Part shown: piece after piece, positions 1 through 9,705 of the stretch
Position numbering within the stretch: position 1 is the first letter of the stretch
How the letters are laid out: each line of letters opens with the position of its first letter
Source of the DNA: an uncultured Clostridium sp.
GTDB taxonomy: Bacteria > Bacillota > Clostridia > TANB77 > CAG-508
Assembly (NCBI GenBank): GCA_946496115.1
Contig: CAMMFK010000018.1
Span: 1-20,378, forward strand
Length of the DNA stretch: 20,378 bases
Direction: 5' to 3'
Made by a program: the position numbers and the translations under genes
Notes under the pieces: generated by a model
Told to the model about the DNA's origin: nothing
The model's input: only the letters and a program-made list of their open reading frames with translations
Databases searched by the model: none

Positions 1-3000
1 CAGATAATGAGAGTGTATTTTTTAACATAGGAAGCGATGTTTCCTCAAGTATAAAAGCATTACAAAATTTATCTAATACTTTAGAAAATTTAAGTAATTT
101 ATTAACAACTGGAACTAGTACAATAAATAGTTTTAATAATGCTTTAAGATCATTAAGTTCAATAAATGTTTCTCAAATTCAAAATATAGTAAATAATTTA
201 AATGCAATAAATAATTTTAAAGCATCTAATGAATTAAACCGTTTAGCAAATACATTAGAAAATGTAGCAAATTTAGCTCCAAAAATAAATGTAAAAGTAA
301 TAAATCAATTAGGACAAAGCACTAGAAATTTAAACAGTAATATGTCTGGGTTACCATCTACAATAAATGCTACAACAAATGCCTTAAATGGACTTCCAAC
401 TAATTTAAGAAAGGCTGCAAATGAAGTTGATAATTTAAGTAGCAAAAATCAAAAGATTAAAGATACAAATAGTTTATTATCTACATTATCAGGTTCTTTA
501 AAATTTGGTGCTTTAGTTGTTGGAATAAGAAGTGTTGCCAATACAATTGGAAATTTTGTTAATTTAAGTAATGCTTATATTGAAAATTTAAATTTATTTA
601 ATGTATCAATGGAAAATATGGCAGATACTGCAATGGATTTTACCAATAATTTTAGTAATGTATTAGGTGTAGATCCTTCAAATGTTATGAGATATATTTC
701 TATATTTAATACATTAGCAGAAGGATTTGGAATTGCAGATGAGGCAGCTTATAAAATGAGTAAAAATTTAACACAATTATCTTATGACATGAGTTCTTAT
801 TTAAATATACCAATAGATGATGCAATGCAAAAATTAAAATCTGGATTTAGTGGTGAAATTGAGCCAATGAGAGCTGTAGGTGTTGCATTAGATGAAGCTT
901 CATTACAAGAAACAGCCTATGCTTTAGGAATAGATAAAAAAGTATCTGCAATGACAAGAGCACAAAAATCAGAATTATTATATTATCAAATTATGACTAG
1001 AACAACAAAAATGCAAGGAGATATGGCTAGAACATTAATTCAGCCTGCAAATGCCTTAAGAGTATTACAGCAAGAGTTTACTCAGCTAGGTAGAGCTATT
1101 GGTAATATATTTATTCCAATGTTAATGGCTATTATTCCTTATTTACAAGTTGTTGTGCAATGGTTAACAGCAGCAGCTCAAGCAATAGCAAATTTTTTTG
1201 GATTTGAAATAGATACATCAGCTTGGGATAATTTATCAAATACTACTAGCGATATTTCTTCTGGAATTGATGATATTGGAGATAGTGCTTCAAGTACAAC
1301 TAAAGAACTAAACAAAATGTTAGCACCTTTTGATGAATTAAATGTTATTAAATTTGGAGATGATAGTTCTTCTGGAAGTGATAGTGGAATAGCAACTGAT
1401 GGAGGTTTAGGAATACCATTACCAGATTATGATGCAACATCAGGAGCATTAAATAGAAATCTTGCAGAAGCAGAAGAAAGATTAAAAAATATAATACCAT
1501 ATATTGTTGCTGTAGGTACTGGATTAGCAACTTGGAAAATAGGTAGTTCAGTATTAACATTTTTAGATAAGCTTGGATTAGTTAATAATTTTAGTGGTTC
1601 ATTAAAAATATTAGCTGGATTATCATTAGTTATAACTGGCGTTACTTTATTAATTGGAAGTTTTTCACAACTAATTGAAGGAGATTTTTCAGCTGATACA
1701 ATATTAAAAGGCTTAGGTGGTTCAGCATTAGTAGGAGTAGGTGCTTCTTTAATGTTTAGTAATCCTGTTGGATTGATAATAGGAATAGGATTAGCTGTTC
1801 AAGTCTTAACAATGGCTTTTGGAAATTGGAGAGATGAAATGGCAGGTAAAGCAGCAGCAGAATTGGGGATAGATTATGATGGTATGAACTTTTTCCAAAA
1901 AATAGGTTTTGTTTATCAGATGACAGCTGAAATTTTTGGAATAACTGAAACAACAAATTCTGTTACTGAAGAATTAAAAAATAGTTTATATGGAAAACTA
2001 GAAGAAATATGGGATTCAATAACTGGATTTTTTTCAGGAATAGGCGAATGGATAAGTACTAATATAATAAGACCAATACAAGATACTTTGTCTCCTATTG
2101 TAGAATGGATAAATACAAATATAATACAACCAATTGCATCAGTTTTTAGTGGCATATGGGAACAAATAAAAGGTCCTATTGAAAATTTATGGACACAAAT
2201 TACAGGAGCTTTTTCAGAAGCTTGGGAAGTAATAAAATTAATATGGGATAATGTATCACCTTATTTTCAAGGAATTTGGGATGGTATTACTTCTATTTTT
2301 AATACAGCATGGGAAACTATAAAAGGTGTATGGGATACAGTTTCGCCATATTTTCAAGCTATTTGGGATAGTATACAATCGATATTTAGTGTAGTATCTA
2401 GTGTATTAAGTGGATTTTTTTCTACAGCATGGGAATCAATAAAAGCAGTTTGGAATAATGTTGTAAATTTCTTTTCAGTAATTTGGGCTGGAATAAAAAC
2501 TGTTTTTTCAGTAGTAAAAGGTGTCTTATCAGGAGATTTTTCTGGTGCATGGGATGCTATAAAAAATGTATGGAATCAAGTTACTAATTTCTTTTTAGGA
2601 GTATGGAAAGGAATTCAAAATGTATTTGGAAGTGTAGCAAATTGGTTTAAAGATGTATTTTCTAAAGCATGGCAAGCGGTAAAAAATGTTTTTACAACAG
2701 GAGGACAAGTATTTCAAGGTATAGTTCAAGGAATAGCAGATGTATTAAAATCAGTTGTTAATTCTATAATTAGAGGAATAAATTGGGTAATTACAAAACC
2801 ATTTAACGCATTAAATTCAATGATAAGAACATTAAGAGGAATTGAAATTTTTGGATTAACACCATTTAGTTGGCTTAATACTTTTTCAACACCACAAATT
2901 CCTTTATTAGCAGAAGGTGGTTTTCCAGAACAAGGACAAATGTTTATAGCAAGAGAAGCAGGACCAGAACTTGTAGGTAATATTGGAAATAAAACAGCTG

Positions 3001-3191
3001 TTGCTAATAATGATCAAATTATAGAAGGTGTAAGACAAGGTGTGTATGCAGCTGTAGTTGAAGCAAATGCAAATAATAATACAAGACAACCAATAAATGT
3101 ATACATAGGAAACAAAAAAGTATATGAAGGATATGGTAGTTATGCAAATACTCAAAATAATAGATATGGAGCAAATGTAATAAAAGTATAG
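1..3191 (+). CDS. Phage tail tape-measure protein (5'-partial)
   Basis: The reading frame is open from base 3 to the TAG at 3189-3191, giving 1062 visible residues. The ATG at 342 is internal, because codons 3-341 continue the same Asn/Leu-rich helical pattern, so the gene starts left of the window. The tape measure sets tail length and fills the tail tube before DNA ejection. Hydrophobic helices lie around bases 1500-1830, as in siphophage tape measures. Bases 2130-2700 encode a series of tryptophan-bearing repeats (W..I, SPYFQ.IWD, AW..IK.VW types). The C-terminus has the segment AEGGFPEQGQMFIAREAGPE and then a NNDQI stretch, which I recognise from Firmicute tape measures. Small tail and hub genes follow directly, as expected. 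The true start and any upstream chaperone frameshift cannot be seen. Confidence 0.93.
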   Translation, partial: DNESVFFNIGSDVSSSIKALQNLSNTLENLSNLLTTGTSTINSFNNALRSLSSINVSQIQNIVNNLNAINNFKASNELNRLANTLENVANLAPKINVKVINQLGQSTRNLNSNMSGLPSTINATTNALNGLPTNLRKAANEVDNLSSKNQKIKDTNSLLSTLSGSLKFGALVVGIRSVANTIGNFVNLSNAYIENLNLFNVSMENMADTAMDFTNNFSNVLGVDPSNVMRYISIFNTLAEGFGIADEAAYKMSKNLTQLSYDMSSYLNIPIDDAMQKLKSGFSGEIEPMRAVGVALDEASLQETAYALGIDKKVSAMTRAQKSELLYYQIMTRTTKMQGDMARTLIQPANALRVLQQEFTQLGRAIGNIFIPMLMAIIPYLQVVVQWLTAAAQAIANFFGFEIDTSAWDNLSNTTSDISSGIDDIGDSASSTTKELNKMLAPFDELNVIKFGDDSSSGSDSGIATDGGLGIPLPDYDATSGALNRNLAEAEERLKNIIPYIVAVGTGLATWKIGSSVLTFLDKLGLVNNFSGSLKILAGLSLVITGVTLLIGSFSQLIEGDFSADTILKGLGGSALVGVGASLMFSNPVGLIIGIGLAVQVLTMAFGNWRDEMAGKAAAELGIDYDGMNFFQKIGFVYQMTAEIFGITETTNSVTEELKNSLYGKLEEIWDSITGFFSGIGEWISTNIIRPIQDTLSPIVEWINTNIIQPIASVFSGIWEQIKGPIENLWTQITGAFSEAWEVIKLIWDNVSPYFQGIWDGITSIFNTAWETIKGVWDTVSPYFQAIWDSIQSIFSVVSSVLSGFFSTAWESIKAVWNNVVNFFSVIWAGIKTVFSVVKGVLSGDFSGAWDAIKNVWNQVTNFFLGVWKGIQNVFGSVANWFKDVFSKAWQAVKNVFTTGGQVFQGIVQGIADVLKSVVNSIIRGINWVITKPFNALNSMIRTLRGIEIFGLTPFSWLNTFSTPQIPLLAEGGFPEQGQMFIAREAGPELVGNIGNKTAVANNDQIIEGVRQGVYAAVVEANANNNTRQPINVYIGNKKVYEGYGSYANTQNNRYGANVIKV

Positions 3192-3240
3192 ATAAAAAGA
3201 GTAGACATTTAAAATTTTAAAAAATACGAGGTAAAAAAAT

Positions 3241-3627
3241 ATGAGTAATTTTAAAGGATATTATTTTAAAATAAACGATTGTACTTTTAATGACCCTCCA
3301 ATGGCAAGAGAGGGATATAAAGTTTCTCCTAAATTAATACAAGTAACAGATGCAGGCAGAGTAGCAAGTGGCAAGCTCATTATAAAAGAGCTGCCACATA
3401 AACCTGCTAAGTTAGAAATACAATTTCCAGTTATGACAGAAGAACAATTTAGAACTTATTTTAATGTTTTAAGTAGTAGTATGTATTTACAAGTAGAATT
3501 TTACGATGAAACTACTGATAGTTATACAACAAGAACAATGTATCATACAGACTTAGTTTATACACCTATAAAATATCAAGGTATGGAAATGATAAAATTT
3601 GAACAATTTAGTTTAATAGAACATTAG
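3241..3627 (+). CDS. Small tail protein between tape measure and tail-tip protein
   Basis: This is a 128-residue protein preceded by GAGG at 3228-3231. It sits between the tape measure and the tail-tip protein, where siphophages usually encode a distal-tail or tail-adaptor component. The sequence is beta-rich, with no membrane segment and no enzymatic motif. The N-terminus includes FKINDCTFNDPPMAREGY and the C-terminus a short strand pattern ending in QFSLIEH. I recall similar 120-130-residue phage proteins annotated as DUF6711 at this position, but I cannot confirm that assignment here. It probably joins the tube end to the hub. That role is inferred from position and length only. Confidence 0.7.
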   Translation: MSNFKGYYFKINDCTFNDPPMAREGYKVSPKLIQVTDAGRVASGKLIIKELPHKPAKLEIQFPVMTEEQFRTYFNVLSSSMYLQVEFYDETTDSYTTRTMYHTDLVYTPIKYQGMEMIKFEQFSLIEH

Positions 3628-3642
3628 AGAAAGGAGATAATT

Positions 3643-6600
3643 ATGTATAAATTAGAAAAAAAAGAAATAAAAGGATTATCTCCTTTTTTCATAAAAAATG
3701 CAGAAAAAGATAAATTAGACTTATCAATTGAAGGAAATCAATATCAAGAAGTAAGAGAAGGATATAATTTACTAAATAGTACATTAGAAGATACAGAAAT
3801 AAACGGAATATCTGTTAAATATAATACTGATGGTTCAGTAACACTAAATGGTACAGCTACAACTGTTACAGCAATACAAGTTTCAAATAATTCAATAGAA
3901 CTAGAAAATACAGATTACACTTATTTCTTAAAGGGTAAAACACAGGATTTTAATTTTTATGTAAAACAAAGTACAGGTACAAATCATACTTTATTAGAAA
4001 CAAGTTCTTTATCAGAAAAAATAGTTAAAAATTTAGGAGCTATAACAATTATAGGAGCTTATTTATATGTGCAAAAAGATATAGTTTTAAATAATGTAAC
4101 AGTATATCCAATGATTTATAAAGGAACAGAAGAAAAAGAGTATGAACAATATGGAGCAATGCCTTCTGTTGAATATCCAAGTAAAATAGAAACAGTAGGA
4201 GATAATATAAATATATTACCTAACGAAGCAACTTCACAAATTGAAGGTAATTTGGAATGGACTGTTAATTCAGATGGTTCTGTTCACGTTGTGGGAACAG
4301 CTTCTTCAAATGCACTTTTTTTGAAGAAAGGTACAAATAACACAGAAGAAGTTTTTAGATTTAAAGCTAATAAGATTTATAAAAATGTAGGGAATGTTGA
4401 TATTATTTACAGAAAAATAAATGGCAATTATGCGAGAAAATTAAAAGGAGAAATTTTTTCATATGGGGAAGATGAAGTGATTAATCAGTTGTATCTTCAA
4501 GTGCCATCAGGGCAAACAGTAGATGAGACATATTACCCAAAAATAGTAGAGTATTATGAAGGAATAGACGAGAGCTATAGTCCTTACAATATGGGGTCAG
4601 TTAAAATAACTAAAGTGAATAAAAACATGTTTATTTTACCAGCCTCAAATTTATTAGGCATAGAAGTTGCCCCTCAAGAAGATGGAGCATATAAATTGAA
4701 CGGAACTTCTACTACATCTTGGGCATATAGGAATGGAGAATATTTTTGGATTTCACCAGGAGAATATACTATTTTTGCTGAAAATTTAGAAGAGCTTATA
4801 AGTGCTGTATTTGGAATAAGAACAGAAGATAATAGTTGGAAAGCTGAAATAAATACAGGTATTAAAGAGTATACTTTTACTGTTACTGAAAAAATGAAAG
4901 TTAGACCATATTTTACATGCTTATCTTCAGCAGTTTTTAATAATAATACAGTTAAAGTGCAACTAGAAAAAGATATAAAAACAGATTGGGTAAAACATGA
5001 AGAAGAAAGTTGCATCTTACCAATTCAACAAGAAATGCTTGACGGAGATTACTTTGATTTAGAAAGAGGTAAAGAAGTTCATCATTTTCATAAATACATG
5101 TCTACATCTGCAGACAATTGGATTTTGACATCAGATAGTCCAAACAGATTTAGATTTGATACTAATATCACTACTCAAAATAATGCTTTAAACAATACAA
5201 ATCAATACTGTTCGCATAGTAATATATGCTCACATTGGGCTAGTCCAGATAAGAGCTTTCAAGTAAGAAGAGGTTCAATATACTTTAAAACAACAGATTT
5301 CTCTACAGCAGAAGAATTTAATCAATTTGTCACAGAACAAGAACAAGCAGGAACACCACTAACATTCTGGTACGAATGTGAAGAGTATGAGCTAGACTTA
5401 ACAGAAGAGCAAAAACAAATTTTAAATAGTATAGAAACATTTGATGGCGTAAATAATATATTTTTTGATAATTCAATAGCAAAAGCTACTATAAAATATA
5501 CACCAAAACTTACAGATGAAATAAAAAAAGCATTTACTGAAAGTGCTGTTTATAGTGAAATAAAATTAGAAGATGGAAAAATTTTAACTGAATCAGATTA
5601 TATAAAATCCGTAAAATTTTATGATACAAAATTTGTACCTGATAACGGAATAATAGGACAAGCTGTTATGAAACAAGTTGATTTACAGATTAATAATGAA
5701 AATCAAAATTTGCAACTTGAAGATAAAGAATATGAACTTTTTCTATCTACATATTATAATGAAGAAAAATACAGCATTAAATATGGTAAATTTATTATTC
5801 AAAAATTAGAAGATGAAAACACAACTGATAATAGTGAATTAACTTCTTTTGATTATATGGTAAAGGCAAATCAAAAGTATGTAGACCAAATGCAATATCC
5901 ATGTAAATTAAGGGAATTAACTCAAAATATATGTGACCAATTAGGATTAGTTTTACAAAAAGAAGAATTTAGAAATGAAGACTTTATAGTTGAAAATAAT
6001 CAATTTGTAGAAAATGAAACATATAGAGATGTTTTGAAAGCGATTGCAATGAGTGCTTTTTCATGGGTAAGGATAGATGAAAATAATATATTAAAGTTAG
6101 ATTTTAACCCTAATATAAATACTATAGAAGTATTAGATTATGATGATTATTACAATTTGAATAAAAATGAAAAAGTTTATGGACCAGTAAATAGAATAGT
6201 TTTACGAGATAGTCAAATAGAAGGAGAAAATGTAACAATACAAGATGAAGAAAGCATAAACAAAAATGGTCTTCATGAGTTAGTAATTTCTGATAATCCT
6301 TTTGCATATACAGAAGAAAAAAGAACACAATTAATTAATGCAGGAAAAGAATTATATGGATTTGAATATTTTCCTGTAAATTCAATGAATACTAAGGGAT
6401 TTATATGGTTAAATTGTACTGACAAAATAAGAATAAAAAATATGCAAGATAAATTTATTGATACTTTTGTATTTGATCATACAATTGAATATGAAGGCAC
6501 AGTACAAGATGAAATAGCAAGTCCAGCATTAACTGAAACAGAAACAAAATATATTTATACTCCAGAAATGCAACAAAAAATACAGAAAACTGAAAGAATT

Positions 6601-8907
6601 GTAGATAAACAAAATCAAACTATAACAGATATTGTAACTAAAACTGATGGGAATACAGAAAAAATAAGTGAACATACACAAACATTAAATACAATAAAAG
6701 ATACTTTAAAATCTATAACAACTACAGTAAGCAATACTGTTAAAGAAGTAAAAGTATTATATGCATTATCAAATTCACAAACAGAACCACCTACAGAAGG
6801 TTGGTCCGTAGTTGCTCCAGAATGGCAAGAAGGAAAATATATGTGGCAGAAAACTGTAACTACATTTAGTGATGATACACAAGAAGAAAGCCAAGCTACA
6901 TGTATACAAGGAGCGGCAGGGAAAAATGGAATTGACGGAAAAGATGGTCAAGATGGAATTAATGGTACAAATGGCAAAGACGGTAAAGACGGAACAGATG
7001 GATTAGGAATTAAATCTATTGAGACTCAGTATTATCTATCTACATCAGAAACAGAGACAACAGGTGGAACTTGGAAAAGTACTCAAGATAAATGGAGCAA
7101 AGGAAAATATATTTGGACACGTTCTAAAATTACATGGTCAGATGAGTCTGTAACATACTCAAGTCCTGTTGTGGCAGAAGGACTAAATTCAGCTAATGAA
7201 AATGCAGATAGTGCAAACGAAGGTACTAAAGAAGTTACAACTAAAATGTCTGAGGTTGAAAAAACAGTAGAAGGTATTACACAAACAGTAAATCAAACAA
7301 CAGAGCGATTAAATAATGATTACAGCACAACAGAGCAAATGAATAGTGCAATAGAACAAAAAGCAGATAGTATAACAAGTTCTGTTACAGAAAGTATAGA
7401 CAATATACAAGTTGGTGGAACTAATTTAATACCAAATTCAGCACCATACAATTTAGAAAATTGGAATAATAACAACACAACTAGTATTGAATTAACATTA
7501 CAAGATGAAGAAACAGCTCCCTATGGTAAAGCATTAAGAATAAGAACATTAAATCAGCTTACAGCTGTTGGAGGATGTTATATAATTCCTACACCAAGAA
7601 CGCTAGAAGCTAATAAAGAATATTGTTTTAGTATTTGGCTAAGAGCAACTGCAAATACGACAGTAACAGTAGGTTATGCAAAAGGCGGTCAAACTACTTT
7701 CAATGTAACGACAGAATATCAAAAATTCACACATAAATTTACCGCACTTGCCCCAACAAGTACTTCTCATGGATTTGTAGTAAATGTTCCAGCAGGAGTA
7801 ACTGCAGGGCGACAAGTTTATTTCCATTCTGTTAAATTAGAAGAAGGAAATAAAATAACAGCATGGAGTCCAGCACCAGAAGATGATGTTAAAGGAGTAG
7901 AACTTGGAACTAAAATAGAACAAAATTCTAAATCAGTACAAATTGCGTGGAATCAATTATCTCAATCAATAAAATTTGAAGGCGATAATAATGACGCTAC
8001 AATGTCGTTTTACGATGATAATACAAAATTTGGAGAAATGGGAGTTAATACTGTAGATAACAATAGATATATATCATTTGCAACATTATTAGACTATGGA
8101 CAAAGTATGTCCGATGGGATGGCTTGGGGGATACAGACTACATCAGATAATAAATTTTGGCCCATATTATTTATAAAAGATTTCTTCATGGCTAATAAAA
8201 ATGCTGGAAATTTTGGTGGACAATTAGTACTAAACTTTTGTGATCTAGTTCTAGGTTCAGGAGCAATAAAAGCTGAGAATATAAGAATAGGAGCAGATGA
8301 TACAACAAAAGGAATATACTTTGAAAATACAGAAACAGGAGATATTTTACTAAGTATTTATCCAGATAGTAGCGTAAGTGATGCAAGAATAAATATTTTA
8401 GATAAAATTAGTTTTTTTAAAAATGTAGGTGGAACAAATACATTTAAAGTAGGGTTAGAAGGAGCAAATTCTTGTGTATTAACTGATGATGGATATGCTT
8501 CTTTTAGAAATTTTTATTCAACTCAAGGAGGAAGTATAGTAGGAAATCTACATGTAGATGGAAATGTATACGCAGATAATATTTCATCAGATAAAAGATT
8601 AAAAGATAATATAAAAGATAGTAATACAAATGCACTAGATATAATAAACAAAATCAAACATAGACAATTTGAAATGAAGAAAAATGGAATTCGTTATAAT
8701 ACTGGATATATAGCACAAGAAATGGAAGAGATAGACAAAAACTTTGTGCTTAAAAGAGAAAAAACAGATAAATCAGATGAACAGTATTATATAAATGAAT
8801 TACCGATTTTGGCAACTACTACAAAAGCAATTCAAGAACTAAGTCAGAAAGTAGAACAATTACAAAAGAAAATAGAAGAATTAGAAAATAAAATAAAGGA
8901 GAAATAA
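3643..8907 (+). CDS. Tail-tip / receptor-binding protein with hub, collagen-like, CBM-like and S74 chaperone domains
   Basis: This is a 1754-residue multidomain tail protein, with AAAGGAG upstream at 3630-3636. Residues 42-480 hold three divergent modules, each starting near an N-[LI]-L type motif, then a DG..-NGT/GTA strand pair, and closing near YEQYG, YSPYN or W.KHE. Residues about 620-965 look like the prophage-tail/hub fold (KSVKFYDTKF, then LRELTQNICDQLG). A coiled coil covers about 975-1035. Two similar W-x(n)-GKY-W repeats (1037-1090 and 1127-1180) flank eleven G-X-Y collagen-like triplets (1090-1122). Residues 1258-1414 resemble a CBM_4_9-type jelly roll (GGTNLIPNS...AWSPAPED). The C-terminus is a Peptidase_S74 intramolecular chaperone with its SDKRLKDN motif at 1649-1656 and a coiled coil at 1725-1754. 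The chaperone is expected to help trimerise the protein and then cut itself off near residue 1649. It probably binds the host surface. I see no clear wall hydrolase. Confidence 0.9.
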   Translation: MYKLEKKEIKGLSPFFIKNAEKDKLDLSIEGNQYQEVREGYNLLNSTLEDTEINGISVKYNTDGSVTLNGTATTVTAIQVSNNSIELENTDYTYFLKGKTQDFNFYVKQSTGTNHTLLETSSLSEKIVKNLGAITIIGAYLYVQKDIVLNNVTVYPMIYKGTEEKEYEQYGAMPSVEYPSKIETVGDNINILPNEATSQIEGNLEWTVNSDGSVHVVGTASSNALFLKKGTNNTEEVFRFKANKIYKNVGNVDIIYRKINGNYARKLKGEIFSYGEDEVINQLYLQVPSGQTVDETYYPKIVEYYEGIDESYSPYNMGSVKITKVNKNMFILPASNLLGIEVAPQEDGAYKLNGTSTTSWAYRNGEYFWISPGEYTIFAENLEELISAVFGIRTEDNSWKAEINTGIKEYTFTVTEKMKVRPYFTCLSSAVFNNNTVKVQLEKDIKTDWVKHEEESCILPIQQEMLDGDYFDLERGKEVHHFHKYMSTSADNWILTSDSPNRFRFDTNITTQNNALNNTNQYCSHSNICSHWASPDKSFQVRRGSIYFKTTDFSTAEEFNQFVTEQEQAGTPLTFWYECEEYELDLTEEQKQILNSIETFDGVNNIFFDNSIAKATIKYTPKLTDEIKKAFTESAVYSEIKLEDGKILTESDYIKSVKFYDTKFVPDNGIIGQAVMKQVDLQINNENQNLQLEDKEYELFLSTYYNEEKYSIKYGKFIIQKLEDENTTDNSELTSFDYMVKANQKYVDQMQYPCKLRELTQNICDQLGLVLQKEEFRNEDFIVENNQFVENETYRDVLKAIAMSAFSWVRIDENNILKLDFNPNINTIEVLDYDDYYNLNKNEKVYGPVNRIVLRDSQIEGENVTIQDEESINKNGLHELVISDNPFAYTEEKRTQLINAGKELYGFEYFPVNSMNTKGFIWLNCTDKIRIKNMQDKFIDTFVFDHTIEYEGTVQDEIASPALTETETKYIYTPEMQQKIQKTERIVDKQNQTITDIVTKTDGNTEKISEHTQTLNTIKDTLKSITTTVSNTVKEVKVLYALSNSQTEPPTEGWSVVAPEWQEGKYMWQKTVTTFSDDTQEESQATCIQGAAGKNGIDGKDGQDGINGTNGKDGKDGTDGLGIKSIETQYYLSTSETETTGGTWKSTQDKWSKGKYIWTRSKITWSDESVTYSSPVVAEGLNSANENADSANEGTKEVTTKMSEVEKTVEGITQTVNQTTERLNNDYSTTEQMNSAIEQKADSITSSVTESIDNIQVGGTNLIPNSAPYNLENWNNNNTTSIELTLQDEETAPYGKALRIRTLNQLTAVGGCYIIPTPRTLEANKEYCFSIWLRATANTTVTVGYAKGGQTTFNVTTEYQKFTHKFTALAPTSTSHGFVVNVPAGVTAGRQVYFHSVKLEEGNKITAWSPAPEDDVKGVELGTKIEQNSKSVQIAWNQLSQSIKFEGDNNDATMSFYDDNTKFGEMGVNTVDNNRYISFATLLDYGQSMSDGMAWGIQTTSDNKFWPILFIKDFFMANKNAGNFGGQLVLNFCDLVLGSGAIKAENIRIGADDTTKGIYFENTETGDILLSIYPDSSVSDARINILDKISFFKNVGGTNTFKVGLEGANSCVLTDDGYASFRNFYSTQGGSIVGNLHVDGNVYADNISSDKRLKDNIKDSNTNALDIINKIKHRQFEMKKNGIRYNTGYIAQEMEEIDKNFVLKREKTDKSDEQYYINELPILATTTKAIQELSQKVEQLQKKIEELENKIKEK

Positions 8908-8908
8908 A

Positions 8909-9244
8909 ATGGGATTAATAGGCGAAACTATCATAACATGGATAATAACTTTTTCATTAGGTGCAATAGTAGGTTTTATAGGAACTAAATTAAAAAAAGA
9001 AAAAGAAAAAAATATTAAAATGACAGAGAAAGACAAAATAATTGAAAATGCAGTACAGGCTTTATTAAGAGATAGACTTATAGAAAAATATAGACATTTT
9101 AAAGAAAAAGGAGAAATGACTATATTAGACAAAGAAAATTTAGACCATCTATATGAAAGTTATGAAGAATTAGAGGGTAATGGAACTGTAAAAGAATTAT
9201 ATAGCAACATGGATGAAATAGAAATAAAAGTAATAAAAGAATAA
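8909..9244 (+). CDS. Membrane-anchored phage protein of the lysis region
   Basis: This is a 111-residue protein starting one base after the tail-tip stop, with AAAGGAG at 8895-8901. It has one N-terminal membrane helix (about residues 7-25), then a basic stretch (KLKKEKEK) and a charged helical tail. The tail carries a pattern common in short Firmicute phage proteins next to holins: an RDRLIEKYRHF helix, then LYESYEELEGNGTVKELY. The topology suggests an inner-membrane anchor with a cytoplasmic tail. It may be a holin partner or antiholin, but no sequence feature proves this. Gene order (tail tip, this gene, holin, amidase) puts it in the lysis cassette. Confidence 0.6.
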   Translation: MGLIGETIITWIITFSLGAIVGFIGTKLKKEKEKNIKMTEKDKIIENAVQALLRDRLIEKYRHFKEKGEMTILDKENLDHLYESYEELEGNGTVKELYSNMDEIEIKVIKE

Positions 9245-9259
9245 AAGGAGGTGAGAAAT

Positions 9260-9562
9260 ATGGATATTACACAAATTATTCAAGAATATATAAAACCTGA
9301 ATTATTAGTTGTAGCAATAGTATTATATTTTATTGGAATGGGAATAAAAAATACAGAAAAAATAAGTGACAAGTATATTCCATTAATTTTAGGAGCTATA
9401 GGAATAATAATATCAGCAATATATGTAATAGCAACAAGTCAATTCAACGGTTATCAATCTATTTTAATGGCAATATTTACATCAATTATACAAGGAATTC
9501 TTGTTGCAGGATTATCCGTATATGCCAATCAAATTATTAAACAAGCTAAAAAGGAGGAATAA
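9260..9562 (+). CDS. Phage holin, Hol44 / holin superfamily V-like
   Basis: I choose ATG 9260 (100 residues). The in-frame GTG at 9251 overlaps the ribosome site AAGGAGG (9245-9251) and cannot be used with it, while GGAGG lies 8 bases before ATG 9260. The protein has three hydrophobic segments, at about residues 13-28, 39-57 and 67-88. Its C-terminal signature IIQGILVAGLSVYANQIIKQ is close to what I recall for Hol44-type holins (a QGILAAG...NQ.IKQ pattern). It ends in a short charged tail (AKKEE). The holin would form lesions in the host membrane and release the amidase encoded two genes downstream. Position, length and topology all agree. Confidence 0.82.
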   Translation: MDITQIIQEYIKPELLVVAIVLYFIGMGIKNTEKISDKYIPLILGAIGIIISAIYVIATSQFNGYQSILMAIFTSIIQGILVAGLSVYANQIIKQAKKEE

Positions 9563-9564
9563 AA

Positions 9565-9705
9565 ATGGAAGAAAAGATTAAAATTGGACAGGATGTCTCT
9601 AATATGAGTGAAGAAGAAAGAAAAAAGATAAGAATGTCTTTTGACCCTGATGCTATGGGCTTTAATGAAGAACAAGATGAGGAGGGAATAAAAAATGACA
9701 ATTAA
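9565..9705 (+). CDS. Small acidic hypothetical protein (46 aa) between holin and endolysin
   Basis: This short ORF begins ATG GAA GAA at 9565, with AAGGAGG at 9551-9557, and ends at TAA 9703-9705. It overlaps the amidase start (9695) by 11 bases. Its last codons also encode the amidase ribosome site AGGAGGG (9680-9686), so the two genes are probably translationally coupled. The product is hydrophilic and charged, with an N-terminal MEEKIKIGQDVSNMSEEERK segment and an acidic FDPDAMGFNEEQDEE tail, and has no membrane helix. I do not recognise a family. The strong ribosome site and tight packing argue that it is translated. Confidence 0.6.
   Translation: MEEKIKIGQDVSNMSEEERKKIRMSFDPDAMGFNEEQDEEGIKNDN

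Noticed and set aside
4674..5015. Minus-strand 113-codon ORF inside the tail-tip gene
   Set aside because: It is a shadow of the long, domain-bearing tail-tip frame, with no ribosome site or recognisable product.
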